Shown: piece by piece, positions 54,001 to 64,000 of the stretch | How the letters are laid out: every line of letters starts with the position of its first letter | Numbering within the stretch: the first letter of the stretch is position 1 | Assembly: GCA_950106755.1 (NCBI GenBank) | Contig: CATNNA010000006.1 | Span: 62,001-126,000 of the forward strand | Direction of reading: 5' to 3' | DNA length: 64,000 nucleotides | Origin: Climacium dendroides | Taxonomy: Eukaryota > Streptophyta > Bryopsida > Hypnales > Climaciaceae | Position numbers and translations under genes: made by a program | The notes under the pieces: model-generated | Told to the model about the DNA's origin: nothing | The model's input: only the letters and a program-made list of their open reading frames with translations | Databases searched by the model: none

Positions 54001-57000
54001 AATTATTTGTAACAACTTATTTTATGGTGTACATTGGAAGGGAATGCGTGAGAATTTCAAAAAGACATTGTCCACTTGCCTTGTACTTTGATGCTCAAAC
54101 TTCAAATCTCATGCACACTTCGCGTGATAATAAGAAAACAAAGCAATGTCGAAGTCGCTAATGCTCCAAGCCTTCCTTTTCATGTTGGGAAATGGTAACT
54201 CAAGGGAAACTTTAAAGGCAATGCGTGACAAATCTATTCGAAAATTGGATTTGGCTTGCCTTGTATTTCGAGGGCCACCATCATTTCAATCCTCATAGAC
54301 ATTGCACGTATCAAAATGAAAGCAAGAAAACGTGATAAATGCAAATGTTGCAAGACATCATTTTCAAATTATTTGTAACAACTTATTTCATGGTGTACAT
54401 TGGAAGGGAATGCGTGAGAATTTCAAAAAGAGATTGTCCAGTTGCCTTGTACTTTGATGCTCAAACTTCAAATCTCATGCACACTTCGCGTGATAATAAG
54501 AAAACAAAGCAATGTCGAAGTCGCTAATGCACCAAGCCTTCCTTTTCAAGTTGGGAAATGGTAACTCAAGGGAAACTTTAAAGGCAATGCGTGACAAATC
54601 TATTCCAAAATTGGATTTGGCTTGCCTTGTATTTCGAGGGCCACCATCATTTCAATCCTCATAGACATTGCACGTATGAAAATGAAAGCAAGAAAACGTG
54701 ATAAATGCAAATGTTGCAAGACATCATTTTCAAATTATTTGTAACAACTTATTTTATGGTGTACATTGGAAGGGAATGCGTGAGAATTTCAAAAAGACAT
54801 TGTCCACTTGCCTTGTACTTTGATGCTCAAACTTCAAATCTCATGCACACTTCGCGTGATAATAAGAAAACAAAGCAATGTCGAAGTCGCTAATGCTCCA
54901 AGCCTTCCTTTTCCGGTTGGGAAATGGTAACTCAAGGGAAACTTTAAAGGCAATGCGTGACAAATCTATTCGAAAATTGGATTTGGCTTGCCTTGTATTT
55001 CGAGGGCCACCATCATTTCAATCCTCATAGACATTGCACGTATCAAAATGAAAGCAAGAAAACGTGATAAATGCAAATGTTGCAAGACATCATTTTCAAA
55101 TTATTTGTAACAACTTATTTCATGGTGTACATTGGAAGGGAATGCGTGAGAATTTCAAAAAGAGATTGTCCACTTGCCTTGTACTTTGATGCTCAAACTT
55201 CAAATCTCATGCACACTTCGCGTGATAATAAGAAAACAAAGCAATGTCGAAGTTGCCAATGCTCCAAGCCTTCCTTTTCATGTTCGGAGATGGTAACTCA
55301 ACGGAAACTTTAAAGGCAATGCGTGACAAATCTATTCGAAAATTGGATTTGGCTTGCCTTGTATTTCGAGGGCCACCATCATTTCAATCCTCATAGACAT
55401 TGCACGTATGAAAATGAAAGCAAGAAAATGTGATAAATGCAAATGTTGCATGACATCATTTTCAAATTATTTGTAACAACTTATTTTATGGTGTACATTG
55501 GAAGGGAATGCGTGAGAATTTCAAAAAGAGATTGTCCACTTCCCTTGTACATTGATGCTCAAACTTCAAATCTCATGCACACTGCGCGTGATAATAAGAA
55601 AACAAAGCAATGTGGAAGTTGCCAATGCTCCAAGCCTTCCTTTTCATGTTCGGAGATGGTAACTCAACGGAAACTTTAAAGGCAATGCGTGACAAATCTA
55701 TTCAAAAATTGGATTTGGCTTGCCTTGTATTTCGAGGGCCACCATCATTTCAATCCTCATAGACATTGCACGTATGAAAATGAAAGCAAGAAAACGTGAT
55801 AAATGCAAATGTTGCAAGACATCATTTTCAAATTATTTGTAACAACTTATTTTATGGTGTACATTGGAAGGGAATGCGTGAGAATTTCAAAAAGACATTG
55901 TCCACTTGCCTTGTACTTTGATGCTCAAACTTCAAATCTCATGCACACTTCGCGTGATAATAAGAAAACAAAGCAATGTCGAAGTCGCTAATGCTCCAAG
56001 CCTTCCTTTTCCGGTTGGGAAATGGTAACTCAAGGGAAACTTTAAAGGCAATGCGTGACAAATCTATTCGAAAATTGGATTTGGCTTGCCTTGTATTTCG
56101 AGGGCCACCATCATTTCAATCCTTATAGACATTGCACGTATCAAAATGAAAGCAAGAAAACGTGATAAATGCAAATGTTGCAAGACATCATTTTCAAATT
56201 ATTTGTAACAACTTATTTCATGGTGTACATTGGAAGGGAATGCGTGAGAATTTCAAAAAGAGATTGTCCACTTGCCTTGTACTTTGATGCTCAAACTTCA
56301 AATCTCATGCACACTTCGCGTGATAATAAGAAAACAAAGCAATGTCGAAGTCGCTAATGCACCAAGCCTTCCTTTTCATGTTGGGAAATGGTAACTCAAG
56401 GGAAACTTTAAAGGCAATGCGTGACAAATCTATTCGAAAATTGGATTTGGCTTGCCTTGTATTTCGAGGGCCACCATCATTTCAATCCTCATAGACATTG
56501 CACGTATAAAAATGAAAGCAAGAAAACGTGATAAATGCAAATGTTGCAAGACATCATTTTCAAATTATTTGTAACAACTTATTTCATGGTGTACATTGGA
56601 AGGGAATGCGTGAGAATTTCAAAAAGACATTGTCCACTTGCCTTGTACTTTGATGCTCAAACTTCAAATCTCATGCACACTTCGCGTGATAATAAGAAAA
56701 CAAAGCAATGTCGAAGTCGCTAATGCTCCAAGCCTTCCTTTTCATGTTGGGAAATGGTAATTCAAGGGAAACTTTAAAGGCAATGCGTGACATATCTATT
56801 AGAAAATTGGATTTGGCTTGCCTTGTATTTCGAGGGCCACCATCATTTCAATCCTCATAGACATTGCACGTATAGAAATGAAAGCAAGAAAATGTGATAA
56901 ATGCAAATGTTGCAAGACATCATTTTCAAATTATTTGTAACAACTTATTTTATGGTGTACATTGGAAGGGAATGCGTGAGAATTTCAAACAGAGATTGTC

Positions 57001-59462
57001 CACTTGCCTTGTACTTTGATGCTCAAACTTCAAATCTCATGCACACATCGCGTGATAATAAGAAAACAAAGAAATGTGGAAGTTGCCAATGCTCCAAGCC
57101 TTCCTTTTCATGTTGGGAAATGGTAACTCAAGGGAAACTTTAAAGGCAATGCGTGACAAATCTATTGAAAAATTGGATTGGGCTTGCCTTGTATTTCGAG
57201 GGCCACCATCATTTCAATCCTCATAGACATTGCACGTATCAAAATGAAAGCAAGAAAACGTGATAAATGCAAATGTTGCAAGACATCATTTTCAAATTAT
57301 TTGTAACAACTTATTTCATGGTGTACATTGGAAGGGAATGCGTGAGAATTTCAAAAAGACATTGTCCACTTGCCTTGTACTTTGATGCTCAAACTTCAAA
57401 TCTCATGCACACATCGCGTGATAATAAGAAAACAAAGAAATGTGGAAGTTGCCAATGCTCCAAGCCTTCCTTTTCATGTTGGGAAATGGTAACTCAAGGG
57501 AAACTTTAAAGGCAATGCGTGACAAATCTATTCGAAAATTGGATTTGGCTTGCCTTGTATTTCGAGGGCCACCATCATTTCAATCCTCATAGACATTGCA
57601 CGTATGAAAATGAAAGCAAGAAAACGTGATAAATGCAAATGTTGCAAGACATCATTTTCAAATTATTTGTAACAACTTATTTTATGGTGTACATTGGAAG
57701 GGAATGCGTGAGAATTTCAAAAAGACATTGTCCACTTGCCTTGTACTTTGATGCTCAAACTTCAAATCTCATGCACACTTCGCGTGATAATAAGAAAACA
57801 AAGCAATGTCGAAGTCGCTAATGCTCCAAGCCTTCCTTTTCCGGTTGGGAAATGGTAACTCAAGGGAAACTTTAAAGGCAATGCGTGACAAATCTATTCG
57901 AAAATTGGATTTGGCTTGCCTTGTATTTCGAGGGCCACCATCATTTCAATCCTCATAGACATTGCACGTATCAAAATGAAAGCAAGAAAACGTGATAAAT
58001 GCAAATGTTGCAAGACATCATTTTCAAATTATTTGTAACAACTTATTTCATGGTGTACATTGGAAGGGAATGCGTGAGAATTTCAAAAAGAGATTGTCCA
58101 CTTGCCTTGTACTTTGATGCTCAAACTTCAAATCTCATGCACACTTCGCGTGATAATAAGAAAACAAAGCAATGTCGAAGTCGCTAATGCACCAAGCCTT
58201 CCTTTTCATGTTGGGAAATGGTAACTCAAGGGAAACTTTAAAGGCAATGCGTGACAAATCTATTCGAAAATTGGATTTGGCTTGCCTTGTATTTCGAGGG
58301 CCACCATCATTTCAATCCTCATAGACATTGCACGTATAAAAATGAAAGCAAGAAAACGTGATAAATGCAAATGTTGCAAGACATCATTTTCAAATTATTT
58401 GTAACAACTTATTTCATGGTGTACATTGGAAGGGAATGCGTGAGAATTTCAAAAAGAGATCGTCCACTTGCCTTGTACTTTGATGCCCAAACTTCAAATC
58501 TCATGCACACTTCGCGTGATAATAAGAAAACAAAGCAATGTCGAAGTCGCTAATGCTCCAAGCCTTCCTTTTCATGTTGGGAAATGGTAATTCAAGGGAA
58601 ACTTTAAAGGCAATGCGTGACATATCTATTCGAAAATTGGATTTGGCTTGCCTTGTATTTCGAGGGCCACCATCATTTCAATCCTCATAGACATTGCACG
58701 TATAGAAATGAAAGCAAGAAAATGTGATAAATGCAAATGTTGCAAGACATCATTTTCAAATTATTTGTAACAACTTATTTTATGGTGTACATTGGAAGGG
58801 AATGCGTGAGAATTTCAAACAGAGATTGTCCACTTGCCTTGTACTTTGATGCTCAAACTTCAAATCTCATGCACACATCGCGTGATAATAAGAAAACAAA
58901 GAAATGTGGAAGTTGCCAATGCTCCAAGCCTTCCTTTTCATGTTGGGAAATGGTAACTCAAGGGAAACTTTAAAGGCAATGCGTGACAAATCTATTGAAA
59001 AATTGGATTGGGCTTGCCTTGTATTTCGAGGGCCACCATCATTTCAATCCTCATAGACATTGCACGTATAAAAATGAAAGCAAGAAAACGTGATAAATGC
59101 AAATGTTGCAAGACATCATTTTCAAATTATTTGTAACAACTTATTTCATGGTGTACATTGGAAGGGAATGCGTGAGAATTTCAAGAAGACATTGTCCACT
59201 TGCCTTGTACTTTGATGCTCAAACTTCAAATCTCATGCACACATCGCGTGATAATAAGAAAACAAAGAAATGTGGAAGTTGCCAATGCTCCAAGCCTTCC
59301 TTTTCATGTTGGGAAATGGTAACTCAAGGGAAACTTTAAAGGCAATGCGTGACAAATCTATTGAAAAATTGGATTGGGCTTGCCTTGTATTTCGAGGGCC
59401 ACCATCATTTCAATCCTCATAGACATTGCACGTATGAAAATGAAAGCAAGAAAACGTGATAA
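51045..59462 (+). repeat. Five-unit (1830 bp) higher-order repeat, four full copies and a partial
   Basis: Copies begin at 51045, 52875, 54705, 56535 and 58365. The first unit of each has GACATTGTCC, except 58365, which has GATCGTCC. The third unit in copies 1 to 3 carries 'tgcatgacatc', 'cacttcccttg' and 'gtacattgatg'. Exact 1830-bp spacings include 'agggtaacttgaaagg' (51641/53471), 'catatctatt' (56791/58621) and 'caaacagag' (56988/58818). Adjacent copies resemble each other most: copies 1 and 2 share markers that 3 and 4 lack, and the reverse. Confidence 0.85.
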
Positions 59463-60194
59463 ATGCAAATGTTGCAAGACATCATTTTCAAATTATTTGT
59501 AACAACTTATTTTATGGTGTACATTGGAAGGGAATGCGTGAGAATTTCAAAAAGAGATTGTCCACTTGCCTTGTACTTTGATGCCCAAACTTCAAATCTC
59601 ATGCACACTTCGCGTGATAATAAGAAAACAAAGAAATGTGGAAGTTGCCAATGCTCCAAGCCTTCCTTTTCATGTTCGGAGATGGTAACTCAACGGAAAC
59701 TTTAAAGGCAATGCGTGACAAATCTATTAAAAAATTGGATTGGGCTTCCCTTGTATTTCGAGGGCCACCATCATTTCAATCCTCATAGACAATGCACGTA
59801 TGAAAATGAAAGCAAGAAATTGTGATAAATGCAAATGTTGCAAGACATCATTTTCAAATTATTTGTAACAACTTATTTTATGGTGTACATTGGAAGGGAA
59901 TGCGTGAGAATTTCAAAAAGAGATCGTCCACTTGCCTTGTACATTGATGCTCAAACTTCAAATCTCATGCACACTTCGCGTGATAATAAGAAAACAAAGC
60001 AATGTGGAAGTTGCCAATGCTCCAAGCCTTCCTTTTCATGTTCGGAGATGGTAACTCAACGGAAACTTTAAAGGCAATGCGTGACAAATCTATTAAAAAA
60101 TTGGATTGGGCTTCCCTTGTATTTCGAGGGCCACCATCATTTCAATCCTCATAGACATTGCACGTATGAAAATGAAAGCAAGAAAATGTGATAA

Positions 60195-62390
60195 ATGCAA
60201 ATGTTGCAAGACATCATTTTCAAATTATTTGTAACAACTTATTTTATGGTGTACATTGGAAGGGAATGCGTGAGAATTTCAAAAAGACATTGTCCACTTG
60301 CCTTGTACTTTGATGCTCAAACTTCAAATCTCATGCACACTTCGCGTGATAATAAGAAAACAAAGAAATGTGGAAGTTGCCAATGCTCCAAGCCTTCCTT
60401 TTCATGTTCGGAGATGGTAACTCAACGGAAACTTTAAAGGCAATGCGTGACAAATCTATTAAAAAATTGGATTGGGCTTCCCTTGTATTTCGAGGGCCAC
60501 CATCATTTCAATCCTCATAGACAATGCACGTATGAAAATGAAAGCAAGAAAATATGATAAATGCAAATGTTGCAAGACATCATTTTCAAATTATTTGTAA
60601 CAACTTATTTTATGGTGTACATTGGAAGGGAATGCGTGAGAATTTCAAAAAGACATTGTCCACTTGCCTTGTACTTTGATGCTCAAACTTCAAATCTCAT
60701 GCACACTTCGCGTGATAATAAGAAAACAAAGAAATGTGGAAGTTGCCAATGCTCCAAGCCTTCCTTTTCATGTTCGGAGATGGTAACTCAACGGAAACTT
60801 TAAAGGCAATGCGTGACAAATCTATTAAAAAATTGGATTGGGCTTCCCTTGTATTTCGAGGGCCACCATCATTTCAATCCTCATAGACAATGCACGTATG
60901 AAAATGAAAGCAAGAAATTGTGATAAATGCAAATGTTGCAAGACATCATTTTCAAATTATTTGTAACAACTTATTTTATGGTGTACATTGGAAGGGAATG
61001 CGTGAGAATTTCAAAAAGAGATCGTCCACTTGCCTTGTACATTGATGCTCAAACTTCAAATCTCATGCACACTGCGCGTGATAATAAGAAAACAAAGCAA
61101 TGTGGAAGTTGCCAATGCTCCAAGCCTTCCTTTTCATGTTGGGAAATGGTAATTCAAGGGAAACTTTAAAGGCAATGCGTGACAAATCTATTAGAAAATT
61201 GGATTTGGCTTGCCTTGTATTTCGAGGGCCACCATCATTTCAATCCTCATAGACATTGCACGTATGAAAATGAAAGCAAGAAAATGTGATAAATGCAAAT
61301 GTTGCAAGACATCATTTTCAAATTATTTGTAACAACTTATTTTATGGTGTACATTGGAAGGGAATGCGTGAGAATTTCAAAAAGACATTGTCCACTTGCC
61401 TTGTACTTTGATGCTCAAACTTCAAATCTCATGCACACTTCGCGTGATAATAAGAAAACAAAGAAATGTGGAAGTTGCCAATGCTCCAAGCCTTCCTTTT
61501 CATGTTCGGAGATGGTAACTCAACGGAAACTTTAAAGGCAATGCGTGACAAATCTATTAAAAAATTGGATTGGGCTTCCCTTGTATTTCGAGGGCCACCA
61601 TCATTTCAATCCTCATAGACAATGCACGTATGAAAATGAAAGCAAGAAAATATGATAAATGCAAATGTTGCAAGACATCATTTTCAAATTATTTGTAACA
61701 ACTTATTTTATGGTGTACATTGGAAGGGAATGCGTGAGAATTTCAAAAAGACATTGTCCACTTGCCTTGTACTTTGATGCTCAAACTTCAAATCTCATGC
61801 ACACTTCGCGTGATAATAAGAAAACAAAGAAATGTGGAAGTTGCCAATGCTCCAAGCCTTCCTTTTCATGTTCGGAGATGGTAACTCAACGGAAACTTTA
61901 AAGGCAATGCGTGACAAATCTATTAAAAAATTGGATTGGGCTTCCCTTGTATTTCGAGGGCCACCATCATTTCAATCCTCATAGACAATGCACGTATGAA
62001 AATGAAAGCAAGAAATTGTGATAAATGCAAATGTTGCAAGACATCATTTTCAAATTATTTGTAACAACTTATTTTATGGTGTACATTGGAAGGGAATGCG
62101 TGAGAATTTCAAAAAGAGATCGTCCACTTGCCTTGTACATTGATGCTCAAACTTCAAATCTCATGCACACTGCGCGTGATAATAAGAAAACAAAGCAATG
62201 TGGAAGTTGCCAATGCTCCAAGCCTTCCTTTTCATGTTGGGAAATGGTAATTCAAGGGAAACTTTAAAGGCAATGCGTGACAAATCTATTAGAAAATTGG
62301 ATTTGGCTTGCCTTGTATTTCGAGGGCCACCATCATTTCAATCCTCATAGACATTGCACGTATCAAAATGAAAGCAAGAAAACGTGATAA
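60195..62390 (+). repeat. Three-unit (1098 bp) higher-order repeat, two copies
   Basis: Units 60195, 60561 and 60927 are followed by 61293, 61659 and 62025. The first two types have GACATTGTCC with 'ttcggagatggtaactc'. The third has 'gtacattgatg', 'cactgcgcg' and 'ttgggaaatggtaattc'. The rare 'agaaaatatgat' follows the first unit in both copies. The copies diverge only at the far right end ('gtatcaaaatg' at about 62360). Confidence 0.85.
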
Positions 62391-63854
62391 ATGCAAATGT
62401 TGCAAGACATCATTTTCAAATTATTTGTAACAACTTATTTTATGGTGTACATTGGAAGGGAATGCGTGAGAATTTCAAACAGAGATTGTCCACTTGCCTT
62501 GTACTTTGATGCTCAAACTTCAAATCTCATGCACACATCGCGTGATAATAAGAAAACAAAGAAATGTGGAAGTTGCCAATGCTCCAAGCCTTCCTTTTCA
62601 TGTTGGGAAATGGTAACTCAAGGGAAACTTTAAAGGCAATGCGTGACAAATCTATTGAAAAATTGGATTGGGCTTGCCTTGTATTTCGAGGGCCACCATC
62701 ATTTCAATCCTCATAGACATTGCACGTATAAAAATGAAAGCAAGAAAACGTGATAAATGCAAATGTTGCAAGACATCATTTTCAAATTATTTGTAACAAC
62801 TTATTTCATGGTGTACATTGGAAGGGAATGCGTGAGAATTTCAAGAAGACATTGTCCACTTGCCTTGTACTTTGATGCTCAAACTTCAAATCTCATGCAC
62901 ACATCGCGTGATAATAAGAAAACAAAGAAATGTGGAAGTTGCCAATGCTCCAAGCCTTCCTTTTCATGTTGGGAAATGGTAACTCAAGGGAAACTTTAAA
63001 GGCAATGCGTGACAAATCTATTGAAAAATTGGATTGGGCTTGCCTTGTATTTCGAGGGCCACCATCATTTCAATCCTCATAGACATTGCACGTATGAAAA
63101 TGAAAGCAAGAAAACGTGATAAATGCAAATGTTGCAAGACATCATTTTCAAATTATTTGTAACAACTTATTTTATGGTGTACATTGGAAGGGAATGCGTG
63201 AGAATTTCAAAAAGAGATTGTCCACTTGCCTTGTACTTTGATGCCCAAACTTCAAATCTCATGCACACTTCGCGTGATAATAAGAAAACAAAGAAATGTG
63301 GAAGTTGCCAATGCTCCAAGCCTTCCTTTTCATGTTCGGAGATGGTAACTCAACGGAAACTTTAAAGGCAATGCGTGACAAATCTATTAAAAAATTGGAT
63401 TGGGCTTCCCTTGTATTTCGAGGGCCACCATCATTTCAATCCTCATAGACAATGCACGTATGAAAATGAAAGCAAGAAATTGTGATAAATGCAAATGTTG
63501 CAAGACATCATTTTCAAATTATTTGTAACAACTTATTTTATGGTGTACATTGGAAGGGAATGCGTGAGAATTTCAAAAAGAGATCGTCCACTTGCCTTGT
63601 ACATTGATGCTCAAACTTCAAATCTCATGCACACTGCGCGTGATAATAAGAAAACAAAGCAATGTGGAAGTTGCCAATGCTCCAAGCCTTCCTTTTCATG
63701 TTCGGAGATGGTAACTCAACGGAAACTTTAAAGGCAATGCGTGACAAATCTATTAAAAAATTGGATTGGGCTTCCCTTGTATTTCGAGGGCCACCATCAT
63801 TTCAATCCTCATAGACATTGCACGTATGAAAATGAAAGCAAGAAAATGTGATAA

Positions 63855-64000
63855 ATGCAAATGTTGCATGACATCATTTTCAAATTATTTGTAACAACTT
63901 ATTTTATGGTGTACATTGGAAGGGAATGCGTGAGAATTTCAAAAAGACATTGTCCACTTGCCTTGTACTTTGATGCTCAAACTTCAAATCTCATGCACAC
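63855..64000 (+). repeat. Partial satellite unit at the right edge
   Basis: This is the first 146 bp of a unit cut by the window end. It combines 'tgcatgacatc' with GACATTGTCC, a pairing I did not find in any complete unit. The array continues to the right. Confidence 0.9.

Larger units (their letters stand above)
1..64000 (+). repeat. 366-bp tandem satellite array filling the whole window
   Basis: A single repeat unit recurs head to tail with a spacing of exactly 366 bp, apart from six units of 365 bp. Using the recurring ATG as unit start, starts run from 177 to 63855, which gives 174 complete units and two partial ones at the edges. All copies lie in the same orientation. Neighbouring units differ by only a few substitutions, and indels are almost absent. 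No unrelated DNA was seen between units. One counted unit is about 37% G+C. Arrays of this kind are typical of eukaryotic constitutive heterochromatin. The sequence alone does not show whether this one is centromeric, subtelomeric or interstitial, and I do not recognise the family. Both array ends lie outside the window. Confidence 0.98.
51045..64000 (+). repeat. Array domain III: mixed diagnostic types
   Basis: About 35 complete units mix GACATTGTCC, GATTGTCC and GATCGTCC. The left part is dominated by GTCGCTAATG units and a 1830-bp period. The right part is dominated by 'ttcggagatggtaactc' units and by three- and ten-unit periods. Changes such as 'gtataaaaatg', 'gtatagaaatg' and 'ttccggttgg' occur only here. 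The domain continues past the window. Confidence 0.8.
58731..64000 (+). repeat. Ten-unit (3660 bp) segmental repeat, second copy cut by the window end
   Basis: Units 58731, 59097, 59463, 59829 and 60195 match 62391, 62757, 63123, 63489 and 63855. The rare 'caaacagag' sites (58818/62478) and 'tcaagaagac' sites are 3660 bp apart. Small differences, such as TTCG against TGCG at the hypervariable site in 59829/63489, arose later. Confidence 0.8.

Noticed and set aside
177..63731. About 170 short plus-strand ORFs (62 to 80 codons) as a tandem gene family
   Set aside because: They are one ORF repeated by the satellite. Stops at several different codons, mostly amino-acid-changing differences, no domain, and no room between copies for separate regulation argue against genes.
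1..64000. CRISPR array
   Set aside because: The repeat is 366 bp with no unique spacers, and the whole period is conserved. CRISPR repeats are tens of bases long and separated by different spacers.
1..64000. Transposon, retroelement or terminal repeats inside the array
   Set aside because: The 366-bp phase is never broken except by the six 1-bp deletions, so there is no room for an insertion, and no reverse transcriptase or transposase reading frame is present.
1..64000. Assignment to a named satellite such as the plant subtelomeric families of 370 to 385 bp
   Set aside because: Only the size class matches. I could not recognise the sequence, and size alone does not identify a satellite family or species.

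Overview
The window is one uninterrupted tandem satellite DNA array. From base 1 to base 64000 every stretch I checked belongs to the same head-to-tail repeat of 366 bp, all on one strand. I count 174 complete units (177 to 63854), a 176-bp partial unit at the left edge and a 146-bp partial unit at the right edge. I saw no single-copy gene, RNA gene, transposon, CRISPR array, inversion or unrelated spacer. Such an array points to heterochromatin (centromeric, pericentromeric, subtelomeric or a knob) of a eukaryote. One counted unit is about 63% A+T. The unit length, about two nucleosome repeats, and signs of CpG decay fit a plant satellite best, but the sequence does not fix the species and some animal satellites have similar sizes. 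I did not recognise the family.

The array has at least three nested levels. (1) The 366-bp unit is itself an old, diverged dimer of two subunits of about 177 and 189 bp that share ordered blocks. (2) Units differ at a limited set of diagnostic positions, and these variants form local higher-order repeats with periods of 1, 2, 3, 4, 5, 6, 7, about 8 and 10 units. (3) Variant frequencies divide the window into three domains. Domain I (1 to about 14084) mostly has a GATTGTCC diagnostic site and 'aaagcaaag'. Domain II (about 14085 to 51044) mostly has GATCGTCC and 'aaaacaaag'. Domain III (about 51045 to 64000) mixes three states of that site and is built mainly on a 1830-bp five-unit period.

The array records its own history. 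Six units share the same 1-bp deletion and all lie between 15.5 and 22.2 kb. One unit (19206-19571) is a clear chimera from an internal deletion of one repeat length. Two rare linked changes occur together in only two units, about 11 kb apart. An 80-codon ORF recurs in most units, but it is broken by stops at several different codons and varies mainly at amino-acid-changing sites, so I treat it as a by-product of the repeat and call no coding gene. The finding I would check first is the combination of the internal dimer structure and the switching higher-order periods.
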